NCBI GenBank assembly: GCA_003499925.1
Contig: DNRQ01000060.1
Span: 1 to 64,000, forward strand
Source: Geobacter sp.
Lineage (GTDB): Bacteria > Desulfobacterota > Desulfuromonadia > Geobacterales > Geobacteraceae
Length of the DNA: 64,000 nt
Direction of reading: 5' to 3'
In this document: one piece after another, positions 25,538 through 35,101 of the stretch
Position numbering within the stretch: the first letter of the stretch is position 1
How the letters are laid out: each line of letters starts with the position of its first letter
The notes under the pieces: generated by a model
Told to the model about the DNA's origin: nothing
Databases searched by the model: none
The model's input: the letters and a program-made list of their open reading frames with translations, nothing else
Made by a program: the position numbers and the translations under genes

Positions 25538-27418
25538 CTATTTCTTGAGCATCTCCTTCGCCTTCTTCAGGTTGTGATACGCGATCACCCTGACCTTGGC
25601 CATGTTCTCCGTCTTGGGCAGCTTTTCCAGCTGCTTCAAGAACCCCTGCAACTCGCTGTCCGATTTCTTGTAGCTCTGCTCGCTGAAAGGGATGGAGAGG
25701 TCGACCCCCTTCACATTCCAGGCCTCGGGCATGATGGTGAAGGGGGCAAAATCGATGACGTTGCGACCTTTCGCCGGCTTGATTTCCGTGTTCTTCATGT
25801 CGGTGAACCGGATCCCGCCTTTGTCGGCTGTGACCGTATAGCTTCCGGAAAATTTTTCCGTCACGTTCTTCTCGTCAAAGTACTCGTAGGTCGAGCGCGA
25901 TACCTGTGCCTTCGTGTGGCAACTCTCGCAGCCGCGCCCCTTGCCCAGCGCGTGACTCATCTTGTCGATCTGGACCCAGAGGATCGCCTTGTTGCCGGAG
26001 GGGAGGTCGCTCCGGGTGCCGTTGATGATCATGGCGTCGTTTACGTCGGTGAAACCACGGGCGACGGAGAAGAACTCTGGCTCTCCAATTTCCGTATTCC
26101 CCTTGATTCTTCTCTCGGGGATGGCCCGGAACAGAAGACCGCTCGGTTTCAGATCCCTTTTCTGGTTCAGGACCGCCATGGGATAGGGTTTGACCGGAAT
26201 CCAGCGCCCGGACGGGTTCCTGATTATGGTGGGGAAGTCGCGCACGCCGTAGTACTCCTTGTGCTTGGCGTAAGGGGTCTCGACGCCGGTCACGTTCCCC
26301 GGCCCCCAGAAGGTGAACTGGTACGCCCCGACATCGGTGATGTGACAGGAGGAGCAGTCGACGTTCTTGTGGCTGGAGCTTTGTACCGCCTCCACGATAT
26401 CGGGGTGGCACTTCTTGCAGGAGTTGCGGGCGTCCTCGCTGGCCAGGTGGCCGAAGTTATGGTCCACGGGTTTGTGGCAGTCGAGGCACTGGATCCCCTT
26501 CTGGGCGTGCTTCTCCACCGCAAGGGTGGCCGGGAAGGAGTATTCGCCCCTCAGAAATCCGGAGCCGCGCCTCCGGTCCATGGGACCTGCGTGACAAATG
26601 CTCGCGCGTCCGCCGCCGTAGCATGAGGGGGTCTCGGGCTTGCCGAACAGGTGGCGCCCTTCGCCCTTGAAGGGTTTGTAGTGACAGTCGTTGCAGCCGG
26701 CGTGGCAGGCGTTGCACGAGCGCTCGCCCGCTGCATGCTGCTGGCGGGTGTAGGGGACGGAGGTCTCGTCGCGCAGCCGCTCGTAGTCGTTGCCAAACCA
26801 GGCCCCGCAGTTCTGCGGGCCGGGGAGATGCTCCGCGAAACTGGTATAGGCCCGCTGGTGTTTCATGAGCCCCTTGGAGGACGCGCTGTAGTCCTTGACC
26901 TCCTTGGAATGGCACCTGCCGCAGGTATCCCGGGCGATGTTCGGTGAGTAGGCAAGGGTCTTCGGATCCCTGTCGTGGTAGTGCAGCCCCAGGACCTTTT
27001 TGATCTCGTTCTTTTGGAGCAGCTCCTTGTCCCCCCTGGGGATCATCGCCGTCATGGGGCTCCCTCCCTTGTTCGGGACAAGCGGAGTCAGTCCGATGTC
27101 GCTTCGGAAAACCGCTTCACCTTTCACCTTCTTGCCTGCAGCGCTGACAAAGGGCCGCAGCAGCCCAAGGTGGGCCGCCTCCTTTTCCATGGAAGCGGCA
27201 TCTCCCTGGTGACAATCGGTGCAGGAGGGCGCCCCGCCCATGCCGACCTCCCGGTCGACCGCAGAGGGGTCGAGGTACATCGATTCGACGCCCAGTGACT
27301 TCATCTTGTCCCGGTCGCCATGGCACTTCACGCAGCCCGATGCTGCGTCATAGGCCAGGGAGCTCCCGGCCGCCAGTAATAGAGCCAGCACCGCTGTTCC
27401 CGCAAATCCGAATTTCAT
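25538..27418 (-). CDS. periplasmic multiheme c-type cytochrome (nine CXXCH)
   Basis: A 626-residue exported protein, ATG at 27418 with GGAGG upstream. The signal peptide is FAGTAVLALLLAAGSSLAYD. Nine CXXCH motifs are present (CVKCH, CTDCH, CGRCH, CNACH, CNDCH, CLDCH, CKKCH, CSSCH, CESCH). There is also a CYGGGRASICH segment (C-x8-CH) that might be a non-standard haem site or a lost one. It has no lipobox, so a soluble periplasmic role in electron transfer is likely. The last 130 residues are haem-free and Lys-rich. It is transcribed divergently from an NtrC-type two-component pair and has a sigma54-type promoter. Donor and acceptor are unknown; similarity to cytochromes of selenite/tellurite reduction operons is possible but not established. 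Confidence 0.85.
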   Translation of the reverse strand: MKFGFAGTAVLALLLAAGSSLAYDAASGCVKCHGDRDKMKSLGVESMYLDPSAVDREVGMGGAPSCTDCHQGDAASMEKEAAHLGLLRPFVSAAGKKVKGEAVFRSDIGLTPLVPNKGGSPMTAMIPRGDKELLQKNEIKKVLGLHYHDRDPKTLAYSPNIARDTCGRCHSKEVKDYSASSKGLMKHQRAYTSFAEHLPGPQNCGAWFGNDYERLRDETSVPYTRQQHAAGERSCNACHAGCNDCHYKPFKGEGRHLFGKPETPSCYGGGRASICHAGPMDRRRGSGFLRGEYSFPATLAVEKHAQKGIQCLDCHKPVDHNFGHLASEDARNSCKKCHPDIVEAVQSSSHKNVDCSSCHITDVGAYQFTFWGPGNVTGVETPYAKHKEYYGVRDFPTIIRNPSGRWIPVKPYPMAVLNQKRDLKPSGLLFRAIPERRIKGNTEIGEPEFFSVARGFTDVNDAMIINGTRSDLPSGNKAILWVQIDKMSHALGKGRGCESCHTKAQVSRSTYEYFDEKNVTEKFSGSYTVTADKGGIRFTDMKNTEIKPAKGRNVIDFAPFTIMPEAWNVKGVDLSIPFSEQSYKKSDSELQGFLKQLEKLPKTENMAKVRVIAYHNLKKAKEMLKK

Positions 27419-27468
27419 TTGGCATCCTCCGTGTAAGCCTTTGGTGACAACTTTCCCGCTTGAGGCAC

Positions 27469-27484
27469 CGCACGAAGCGTGCCG
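27469..27484 (-). promoter_or_regulatory. sigma54 (-24/-12) promoter of the cytochrome gene
   Basis: On the minus strand CGGCACGCTTCGTGCG matches TGGCACG-N4-TTGCW at GG and GC with correct spacing. The predicted start lies about 40 bp before the cytochrome ATG. The adjacent NtrC-type regulator makes this plausible. Confidence 0.55.
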
Positions 27485-27645
27485 CCCCTGCTGGCGTTAC
27501 GGCAACCAGGCGATCTCGCCTGCTTCCCTCTCTTTCATTGACCGTCGCCCCCGGAAAGGGTAGAGTGCGACACGGTGCAAATTGCACCCGGCGCAGGTGC
27601 ATCCCGCAGCGGCGGGTTGCAACATGGCACCCTTCGGGAGATTAC

Positions 27646-29574
27646 ATGAGACGGCTCAAGATCGGCCAGAAGCTCCTTGCCACCCTCCTTGCCCTTACCC
27701 TCTTCTCGCTGCTCACCTTCTACCTGCTGATCATCGGTTCCACGGAAAAGATCCTGAGGGAGAACGCTACGCGCCAGGTGCGCCAGCTGGCAGCCAAGTC
27801 GACCCAGGAGCTGCAGAGCCTGGCGGAAAATTCCTCCAGGACCCTGCTTGCAGCGACAGCCGCCCCGGACTTGGGTCGGTTCCTGCGCGCCCTGGAATCG
27901 CGCGACCCTCGCCGCATGGAGCCGGCCCTTTCCCGCCTGGAACTCACCTTTCTCGATTTCCAGAAGCTCGACAAGAGTCTGCAGGCGATCCGGTTCGTCG
28001 ACAGCGAGGGAAACGTGCTGGTAAAGGTTCGCGAGGGGGAGATCCTCCCGCGCAAGCCGGCCTCGCAGGGTTCGGCGCTCGGAGCAGTCCACTCCCTCAG
28101 GGGACGTGAGTTCTTCACGGGCGCCCTAGCGCTCCCGAAGGGCAGCGTGGCCGTATCCAACATGGAACGGGGGAGGGTGGAGGAGGAGGAGAAGTGGTGC
28201 CCGGCGCTGGTGCGCTTCTCCACGCCGGTCTTTTTCGACGAGGGGAGGCTTGCAGGGCTGGTAATCATCAACGTCTGGGCCGAGACTGCCGGTTCCACGA
28301 TCAATCGACTCCTTTCAGCCGAGGAGGGTAGCGCTTTCCTGGTGGAACGAAACCCGGCCAGCCCCGAACGCCACGGCATCTATCTCTTCCACCAGAATGA
28401 GGCCTGCCAATTCGGCAACCAGACCGGGACCGAGATCAAGGTGTTCCAGGACTTTCCCCCGTCCGTCACCTCTTCATGGATGAAAGAGCAGGAGGGGGTC
28501 GCGATCGACCCGCGCAGCGGCGACATCTTGGCGCACCGCTTCTATTCCCCCTTCGGCAGCGATACCCGGGGATGGGTGTTGGTGGTCAAGGCAAGCCGGT
28601 CCTTCTTCCTCTCCCCCCTGGCCACCATCCGGGAGCAGATCACCCTCTGGGGGGTAGTGGTGGTTGCGCTCGCCGTAGGGGCGGCGCTTTTCTTCGCCCG
28701 CTCCCTCACCAAGCCGATCCGCGCGGTTGTCGAGGGAACCGAGCGGATCGGCCGCGACCTCTCCCGGCGCATTGATCTCGACTCCCGAGACGAACTGGGG
28801 AGCCTTGCCTCGGGCATCAACGAGCTGGCCGCGACGCTGGAAAAGAACCTGGACGAGCGGCAAAAGGTCGAGGAGAAGATCCGCCATGCCGACAAGCTCG
28901 CCTCGATCGGCGAGATGGCCGCAGGTCTGGCCCACGAGTTGAACACCCCCCTTAGCAACATCAACGCCCTGGCCACCCTGGCCAGAAAAGAGGTGGAACG
29001 CGGGGAGTGCGACCGTCGGACCATTGCCCGGGACCTGGCGGACATCTCCAGCCAGACTGCAAGGTGCAGCGGCATCGTCTCGGGTCTTTTGAGCTTTGCC
29101 CGGCGCCAGGAACCCTGCATCACCTGCCTCGACACGGTGCGCGTCGTCCAGGACGCCCTCGCGCTGGTGGGGATCAAGGCAAAGCAGAAAGGGGTCTCTC
29201 TTCGTTTTTTCGAAACGGAGCCGGTCCTGGCGCGGGGCGACGAGCAGCAGCTCCTTCAGGTCTTCATCAACCTGCTGGTAAACGCCATCGACGCAGTGGA
29301 TCCCGGTAAGGGGATCGTGGCGGTCGAGACGGCGCGCGGGGACGGGAGCGTCCGCATCCGCTTCATCGATAACGGCGCAGGAATCGCTGCCGAGCAGATG
29401 GGGAAGATATTCGACCCCTTCTATACCACCAAGGAGGTGGGAGCGGGGACCGGCCTGGGACTGTCGGTAAGCTACGGGATACTGGCGGCGCTGGGGGGCG
29501 AGATCGGCGTGCAGCCGGCGCCAAACGGAGGGAGCATCTTCACGGTGACGATTCCTGAAGGGAGTGGACAATGA
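27646..29574 (+). CDS. membrane sensor histidine kinase, partner of NtrC-type regulator
   Basis: The ATG at 27646 has GGGAG upstream and starts a 642-residue kinase; the longer frame from 27460 has no support. A first transmembrane helix (LLATLLALTLFSLLTFYLLI) leads into a periplasmic sensor of about 300 residues that resembles a double Cache domain. A second helix (VVVVALAVGAALFFARSL) precedes HAMP. The kinase core has GEMAAGLAHELNTPLSN (phospho-His), FIDNGAGI and GTGLGLSVSYGI. It overlaps the response regulator gene by four bases. The signal sensed is unknown. Confidence 0.9.
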   Translation: MRRLKIGQKLLATLLALTLFSLLTFYLLIIGSTEKILRENATRQVRQLAAKSTQELQSLAENSSRTLLAATAAPDLGRFLRALESRDPRRMEPALSRLELTFLDFQKLDKSLQAIRFVDSEGNVLVKVREGEILPRKPASQGSALGAVHSLRGREFFTGALALPKGSVAVSNMERGRVEEEEKWCPALVRFSTPVFFDEGRLAGLVIINVWAETAGSTINRLLSAEEGSAFLVERNPASPERHGIYLFHQNEACQFGNQTGTEIKVFQDFPPSVTSSWMKEQEGVAIDPRSGDILAHRFYSPFGSDTRGWVLVVKASRSFFLSPLATIREQITLWGVVVVALAVGAALFFARSLTKPIRAVVEGTERIGRDLSRRIDLDSRDELGSLASGINELAATLEKNLDERQKVEEKIRHADKLASIGEMAAGLAHELNTPLSNINALATLARKEVERGECDRRTIARDLADISSQTARCSGIVSGLLSFARRQEPCITCLDTVRVVQDALALVGIKAKQKGVSLRFFETEPVLARGDEQQLLQVFINLLVNAIDAVDPGKGIVAVETARGDGSVRIRFIDNGAGIAAEQMGKIFDPFYTTKEVGAGTGLGLSVSYGILAALGGEIGVQPAPNGGSIFTVTIPEGSGQ

Positions 29575-30917
29575 TCAGAGTTATCGTGGCAGAGGACGAT
29601 CCGTTGGCGGCCAGCATCTTCCGCCGGATGCTGGGCCCCGAGTTCCAGGTTGCCAGCTTTGGCAACGGCGAAGAAGCGCTCCTCTACTTCACCGCCCGTG
29701 GTGCGGACATCATCCTCACCGATCTGCGGATGCCGCGCATGGGCGGGCTGGAACTTCTGGCGAAGGTGAAGCAGATCAATTCCGACACCATCGTCTTCAT
29801 AATCACCGGCTATTCCCTGGTGGAGGACGCGGTCAAGGCGATCAAGCAGGGGGCCTACGACTACATCGCCAAACCGTTCGACCCGGATGACGTGCTGACC
29901 CGGATAAACAGAGCCCTACGTGAGCGCAGCATGGAGGAGAAGCTACAGGTCTACGAGAGGGAAAGAGAAATCGGGGCGGCCGACCGGCTCCCGGTGACCG
30001 GGGATCCGGCTTTGCTGCAGGTGCTGGAGCTGGCCCGCAAGGTCGCCCGCACGGACAGCACCGTCCTGATCCAGGGGGAGACCGGCACGGGGAAGGAACT
30101 GGTGGCGCGGATGCTCCACAACTGGAGCCCTCGCCGCGAGCAGCCATTCGTGCCGGTCAACTGCGCCGCGCTGTCCGAGGGGGTGCTGGAGAGTGAGCTC
30201 TTCGGCCATGAGAGGGGAGCCTTTACCGGGGCGGTGGCCCGAAGGGCCGGGTACTTCGAGCTGGCCCACCGGGGCACCATCCTCCTGGACGAGATCGGCG
30301 CCACCACCCCCAGATTTCAGGTGAAGCTCCTGCGGGTCCTACAGGACCGGCTGGTGCACCGCGTCGGAAGCTCCGCGCCGATCCCGGTCGACAGCCGGGT
30401 CATCGCCTGCACTAACCAGGACCTGGAAAAGGACGCCCGAGACGAGCGGTTCAGGAGCGACCTCTATTACCGTCTCAGCGTGGTCACGCTAACGGTCCCC
30501 CCACTGAGGGAGCGCAGGGGTGACATTACCCTCCTTGCGGATCACTTTATCGCACGCTACCGTGCCATAAACCCGCGCGTACTCGGTGTTACCCCGGAAG
30601 CACTGGACCGGCTCCGCGCCTACCGCTTCCCCGGCAACGTACGTGAGCTGGAGAACATCATCGAGCGGGCCATGATCCTGGAAAGCTCCGACCGTCTCAC
30701 CCCCGCATCGGTGCTGGTAAGCGGAGGAGACGAGTGCTCCACCGGCGCGGCAGCCCCCCGCGAGGGCGTGGGTGCTTTCAGCATCGATGTGGCCGAGCGG
30801 GACCATATCGTGCGCATCCTGGCCCAGTGCAACGGCAGGAAGATGGAAGCTGCGCGCCTTCTCGGCATCAACAAGACGACCCTCTGGCGCAAGATGAAAA
30901 GATTCGGGATGGGATAG
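29571..30917 (+). CDS. NtrC-family sigma54-dependent response regulator
   Basis: A 448-residue regulator in three parts. The receiver has the acidic pair in VAEDD and the phospho-acceptor in IILTDLRMPRMGG, with Lys in YIAKPF. The AAA+ domain has Walker A GETGTGKE, the sigma54 loop GAFTGA and Walker B ILLDEIG. A Fis-type helix-turn-helix closes the protein (GRKMEAARLLGINKTTLWRK). Coupled translation with the kinase shows that the two form a pair. The divergent cytochrome is the likely target. Confidence 0.95.
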   Translation: MIRVIVAEDDPLAASIFRRMLGPEFQVASFGNGEEALLYFTARGADIILTDLRMPRMGGLELLAKVKQINSDTIVFIITGYSLVEDAVKAIKQGAYDYIAKPFDPDDVLTRINRALRERSMEEKLQVYEREREIGAADRLPVTGDPALLQVLELARKVARTDSTVLIQGETGTGKELVARMLHNWSPRREQPFVPVNCAALSEGVLESELFGHERGAFTGAVARRAGYFELAHRGTILLDEIGATTPRFQVKLLRVLQDRLVHRVGSSAPIPVDSRVIACTNQDLEKDARDERFRSDLYYRLSVVTLTVPPLRERRGDITLLADHFIARYRAINPRVLGVTPEALDRLRAYRFPGNVRELENIIERAMILESSDRLTPASVLVSGGDECSTGAAAPREGVGAFSIDVAERDHIVRILAQCNGRKMEAARLLGINKTTLWRKMKRFGMG

Positions 30918-30974
30918 ACCCGGCACCCCCTTTTTATGCCTACAGCGGATCTTATCAAGGGCTTTGTGAACAGA

Positions 30975-31559
30975 TCACGTTTCTACTGCCTCGCGCCGGG
31001 AAGGCTGCTTATCGAAAACCTCCCACAGGTTCAGGCACAGCTCCGGGAAGATGGCACTGGAAAGGACCTCATCCCAACCAAACACATCAGCGATACCGTA
31101 GCGCCCATCTGCTAAGGTAAAGCGCTCGACTATTTCCTCTGCAGGGTACACTATCAGATATTCCCGCACGCCGAACCGCTCATAGAGATCCCTTTTTTCC
31201 CTTTTGTCTTTTAAAGCTGTCGAGGGGGATAGGATCTCGACCACCAAATCGGGCGCCCCTTGGACGTTTTTCTCGGTGGTTTTGTTCTTATCACAGACAA
31301 TTAGAAGATCAGGCTGAACTATATTCCGCTCATCTAAAACTACATCGGTCGGGGCTTGAAAAGGCTCACAATTTTTTCCCTTTAAAAACTGAGTGAACAA
31401 GGAGATGAGAAACCGACTGATTCTTTGGTGCCGAATAGACGGGGCCGGAGTCATTGCGTACGCTTCTCCATCAATAATCTCCCACCGCTCGTCCTCCGGC
31501 CAGCGCAAGTAGTCACTGTAGGTGAAGCCATTACCTGTTTTTTCTGCCGTTGGCCCCAT
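30975..31559 (-). CDS. Uma2 family (DUF820) PD-(D/E)XK nuclease-like protein
   Basis: The ATG at 31559 follows AGGGAGG and gives 194 residues. Family features are YLRWPEDERWEIIDGEAY near the N-terminus, IVQPDLLIVCD (metal-binding Asp), then APDLVVEILSPSTALKDKREKRDLYERFGV with the Glu and Lys of the nuclease-like core. Uma2 proteins are abundant in cyanobacteria and some delta-proteobacteria; their function is not known. No partner gene is next to it. Confidence 0.88.
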   Translation of the reverse strand: MGPTAEKTGNGFTYSDYLRWPEDERWEIIDGEAYAMTPAPSIRHQRISRFLISLFTQFLKGKNCEPFQAPTDVVLDERNIVQPDLLIVCDKNKTTEKNVQGAPDLVVEILSPSTALKDKREKRDLYERFGVREYLIVYPAEEIVERFTLADGRYGIADVFGWDEVLSSAIFPELCLNLWEVFDKQPSRREAVET

Positions 31560-31877
31560 GGTTTCCTCCCTAGATCCAAAGCGTTGCCCACCTTTCTCTG
31601 CCTTATACCACGGATTCGGTCCTAAGAGAGAAAATAAAAGGCGATCCGGATCTACCCCGTCTTCCGATCCAGGCTTCTTCGGATACATGCTGCTCCCTGA
31701 TCTCCGCGCTCTCGTCATTTCGAGAAGTCAATATACGAAGCACGGCCGAAGAGAAGCCTGCACACCGACGCAGTTTTCGGTTTGGTTTTGGGATGTGAAG
31801 TTTTGTATAATAGATTTAATGGGTGTGTCCGGCTCATTGGAGCGGAGTCTAGGCAGAAGTAGGTGAGGAGGTGCACC

Positions 31878-32312
31878 ATGTTTGAAATTATGCCTGTTAC
31901 AATAAGAGTCATGCTTATCGGCAGCTTGCTGGCGATACTGTCAGCGTGCGCGGTTACCACGAGATCTACGGAAGGCACATCGGAGACCTTCGCCAATACT
32001 TCCGACGCTACGACCGACCTGACTCTCAGCACCAGTCCACGCGATAAAGACAGCGATGCCGATGCGCGGAACGTCAAGCAGTTCGCCTCGGTAAACCTGG
32101 ACCGGCTGCAACAAGATATGGCGCGGGGCGGCGGCGAACACCTGACGGCGTTTGCCCATCTTCTCGGTATCAAGGAGACTCATCAGCCGGAATTCTTTAG
32201 AGTTACCAAACAGAACTATCCCAAGTTGTTTGGTTCCGAACCGACGACCGCCGAGGATATGCTTGCCAGACTCAACACCGAACTGGATGCCTATCCGACC
32301 TGGCGTCAGTAG
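31878..32312 (+). CDS. DUF3015-like lipoprotein
   Basis: A 144-residue protein with ATG at 31878 and GAGGAGGTG upstream. The lipoprotein signal ends LLAILSACAV. The mature part has a Ser/Thr/Asp-rich linker and then NLDRLQQDMARGGGEHLTAF, as in DUF3015 proteins. It precedes a DUF4105 gene by 97 bp in the same direction and the two may be co-transcribed. A TATAAT at 31806-31811 could be its -10 element. Function unknown. Confidence 0.75.
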   Translation: MFEIMPVTIRVMLIGSLLAILSACAVTTRSTEGTSETFANTSDATTDLTLSTSPRDKDSDADARNVKQFASVNLDRLQQDMARGGGEHLTAFAHLLGIKETHQPEFFRVTKQNYPKLFGSEPTTAEDMLARLNTELDAYPTWRQ

Positions 32313-32409
32313 GACCTGCCGTTCGGAAGATTGGTACCTCTGTGCAGTCCCAGGTTCGCCTAAGGTAGCGGCGGCGGGTTATGAAACCATGCAATAGGTG
32401 AGGTGCCGC

Positions 32410-34398
32410 ATGATCTTCCGTTTGCTGCTGCGATCACCTGCCGCAAGCCTTAGGAGGCATTGCCGGGGGGCGGGCCGGTCCGTCTCCCGGCTGCGTACTC
32501 TATTGCTCCTGATGTCCCTGGCAGCATGCCTCTGGTATCCATCCCCGGTCGCAGCGGATGACGGCGGCTATCTAGCCCAGCTTTTGGAGCGTGCAGAGCG
32601 GGAACGACTGGCTGAACGCCCCGAATGGCACGCTTTGCTGCATTACCAACCGTCACGACTGCCGGAAGGTGTGGTCAGCGAGGTCGATGCCGACGGGTTT
32701 TTTCTGTCCCGCGCCGGCAAAGGCAACCCGCGGGACGAGTTGAACGCCACCTTGCAGGCTTTCTTCCACCCCGGTGCCCCCGATCCCGACGACACTCCCC
32801 GGTGCCGGTTCCCCGCGCGCTATCACTGGCTGAAAGAGGTCCTGGAATTCGATCAGGACCGGCTTCCCCGGGTTCCCTGCCCGCGGTTGGAACGATTGCT
32901 TCAGGAGATGAAGCCGGGTCGGATCACCCTGGTTTTCCCGTCCGCCTACCTGAACAACCCCGCCTCCATGTTCGGTCACACCCTGTTGCGCGTCGACCGG
33001 CACGGGGAGAGCAAAGAGACTCAACTGCTCGCCTACACCATCAATTACGCTGCCGACACTCAGCAGCAACGGGGGGCTCTCTACGCCTTCAACGGTCTCT
33101 TCGGCAGGTATCAGGGGAGGTTCTCAGTGGCGCCCTATTACGCCGCGGTCAAAACCTACGGTGATATAGAAAACCGCGACATCTGGGAATACGGCATGAA
33201 CCTGGGCACGGAGGAAGTCGCTCAACTGCTGCGGCACGTCTGGGAGCTGCGTTCGGCCCGTTTCGATTACTTTTTCATCGACGAGAACTGCTCCTACCAT
33301 CTCCTTTCCCTGCTGGAGGTCGCCCGTCCCGCCATTCGGCTCGGCGACCGTTTCAAGTGGTGGGCCATCCCCAGCGAAACGGTCCGTGCGGTGGCTGAAG
33401 CCGGGCTGATCGACGAAATTCGCTTCCGTCCCGCCCGTAACACGCTCCTTCAGGAGCGGATGCGGCTCATGGAGAGCAGCCTGCAGGATCTTGCCAAGGG
33501 CGTCTCTCTGGGTGAAGTGGCGGCCGACTCCGACTCCTTGCGGCGGCTCGACCCGTTGCAACAGGCCCGGGTGCTGGAGCTTTCTCTCGATTACCTCGCC
33601 TACCGCAATTCACCGAGGTTCGGGGCCAAGGAACAAGACCCGCGCCAGGTGTCGGAGCTGTTGCTGGCCCGGAGCCGGCTGGAGGTGCCGGATCAGACGC
33701 CGTCCATGACTGCACCCGAGGTCTGGCCGGGTGACGGGCATAAACCGGCCCGAGCCCGTGTCGCCTACGGCATCGAGGAGCGGCGGCAATTCGTTGAGCT
33801 TGCGGCAAGCCCGGCCTATCACGACATCCTCGACCCGGAGGGAGGATACACCCCCGGCGCCAGGATAACACTGTTCAGGGGGGCGGTGCGCTACTATCCG
33901 GAAGCCGATAAAGCAGAACTGGAGCAGCTTGATCTGATCGAGCTCATGTCGTTATCGTCCTGGAACCGGTTCATGCATCCGGTATCCTGGAAGGTTGCAC
34001 TGGGAGTCGCGCGAAAACACCCCGCCGTTTCAGACAGCCTGCTGCTTGGGAAGTTCAGCGGTGGCGCAGGCATAAGTCACGATTTATCCAGGCACACCTC
34101 GGCCTATGCTTTTGCCGAAGGGGCCCTGGAGCTGAGCGACCGGTTTGATTTCTTTGCCGCGCCGGGTCTGGGACCGCGGGTCGGCATCCTGCACGATGTC
34201 TCGGAACGCTGGCGGATCGGCGCCTCTTTCCTGTGGCAGCTTTTTTTCCTGAAGGAGCGGCGCAGCGACTACGAAGCGGGCATCGGAAATCGCTACACCC
34301 TGAACGCTCAAAACGTGGCGGGGCTCGATCTGGAGTGGAAACGCGAGTTCGGAAACAGCTTTCCCGGCGTGAAGCTGTATTGGCAGCATCATTTTTAA
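32410..34398 (+). CDS. DUF4105 (Lnb N-terminal) envelope protein with C-terminal barrel-like region
   Basis: Start 32410 (ATG after GTGAGGT) gives 662 residues. A hydrophobic stretch (LLLLMSLAACLWYPSPVAAD) acts as an export signal. The DUF4105 domain spans about 170-330: ITLVFPSAYLNNPASMFGHT, LAYTINYAAD and FIDENCSYHLL contain the His, Asn and Cys residues typical of a thiol-peptidase-like fold. The C-terminal part has alternating short strands and ends in an aromatic residue (YWQHHF), as outer-membrane barrels do. Found with the DUF3015 lipoprotein. The role is unknown. Confidence 0.8.
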   Translation: MIFRLLLRSPAASLRRHCRGAGRSVSRLRTLLLLMSLAACLWYPSPVAADDGGYLAQLLERAERERLAERPEWHALLHYQPSRLPEGVVSEVDADGFFLSRAGKGNPRDELNATLQAFFHPGAPDPDDTPRCRFPARYHWLKEVLEFDQDRLPRVPCPRLERLLQEMKPGRITLVFPSAYLNNPASMFGHTLLRVDRHGESKETQLLAYTINYAADTQQQRGALYAFNGLFGRYQGRFSVAPYYAAVKTYGDIENRDIWEYGMNLGTEEVAQLLRHVWELRSARFDYFFIDENCSYHLLSLLEVARPAIRLGDRFKWWAIPSETVRAVAEAGLIDEIRFRPARNTLLQERMRLMESSLQDLAKGVSLGEVAADSDSLRRLDPLQQARVLELSLDYLAYRNSPRFGAKEQDPRQVSELLLARSRLEVPDQTPSMTAPEVWPGDGHKPARARVAYGIEERRQFVELAASPAYHDILDPEGGYTPGARITLFRGAVRYYPEADKAELEQLDLIELMSLSSWNRFMHPVSWKVALGVARKHPAVSDSLLLGKFSGGAGISHDLSRHTSAYAFAEGALELSDRFDFFAAPGLGPRVGILHDVSERWRIGASFLWQLFFLKERRSDYEAGIGNRYTLNAQNVAGLDLEWKREFGNSFPGVKLYWQHHF

Positions 34399-34478
34399 TC
34401 ATCAGCTTGTACCGTCGGTGCGTAATCTCCTAGACTTTCCGCTTGACATTTTAAGTCTCCCCGTGTTTTCATTCCGGC

Positions 34479-34865
34479 ATGTCTATTCCGGGTCATTGCC
34501 ATAAATCCGCCTCCCAGATGCCGGCTCTCAGGGCCATCGCCCTGGTGCAGCTTATAGTAATGGTGGTTCTCGCATTGCCGCTCTGCTGTTCTGCCATGGG
34601 GCCGGAGCAGAGTGAATCGGGCCTCAAGGTTGCTGCGGGAGCGGTCGATGGTGGTCACGATACGTCTCCATGCTGCCCCGACGAAGACGGACCCAAATCC
34701 GATAACTGCTCGGCCTGCAGCTATTGCTCAACCTACACATCTTTAATCCCCCTGTTCTGCCTGAGGTATGCCCCCTACGAGGCACAGCTCGTGTCACGAA
34801 ACGGCAGCACCAATCTTGCTGAAGTCCACATCCCCATTTTTGTCCCCCCGCAAAATCACGCCTAA
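34479..34865 (+). CDS. small Cys-rich membrane-anchored protein ahead of metal efflux genes
   Basis: A 128-residue protein with one hydrophobic segment (LVQLIVMVVLALPLCCSAM) and a Cys-rich patch (SPCCPDEDGPKSDN then CSACSYCS). The C-terminus ends in IFVPPQNHA. Small proteins of this shape often sit at the head of copper or cobalt/zinc/cadmium efflux clusters, and the RND operon begins 236 bp downstream. A TTGACA at 34443-34448 could be its -35 box. Metal binding is inferred. Confidence 0.6.
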   Translation: MSIPGHCHKSASQMPALRAIALVQLIVMVVLALPLCCSAMGPEQSESGLKVAAGAVDGGHDTSPCCPDEDGPKSDNCSACSYCSTYTSLIPLFCLRYAPYEAQLVSRNGSTNLAEVHIPIFVPPQNHA

Positions 34866-35101
34866 TCACGTCTTCAGCACCTGTAATCCAATACACTAGG
34901 CACCATTGTGTGCGCTCAGGCGAACGTTCGTCGTTCCTGTAGTACATTGATGGATCAACTGCTTTGCCAGCAGCATTTTTCAGCTGTTCACCCGATACAG
35001 GGAGCCATGACGCCATCTCGTCCGCCGGATCCCGTGTCATGGACGCGTATGCGCTGCTCCTTCAGGCGCATTAGGTGAATAGTTGCGACACGGGAGTTAT
35101 C

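Noticed and set aside
25574..26626. 350-codon plus-strand frame opposite the multiheme cytochrome
   Set aside because: No motif or ribosome binding site; the minus-strand frame encodes nine CXXCH sites.
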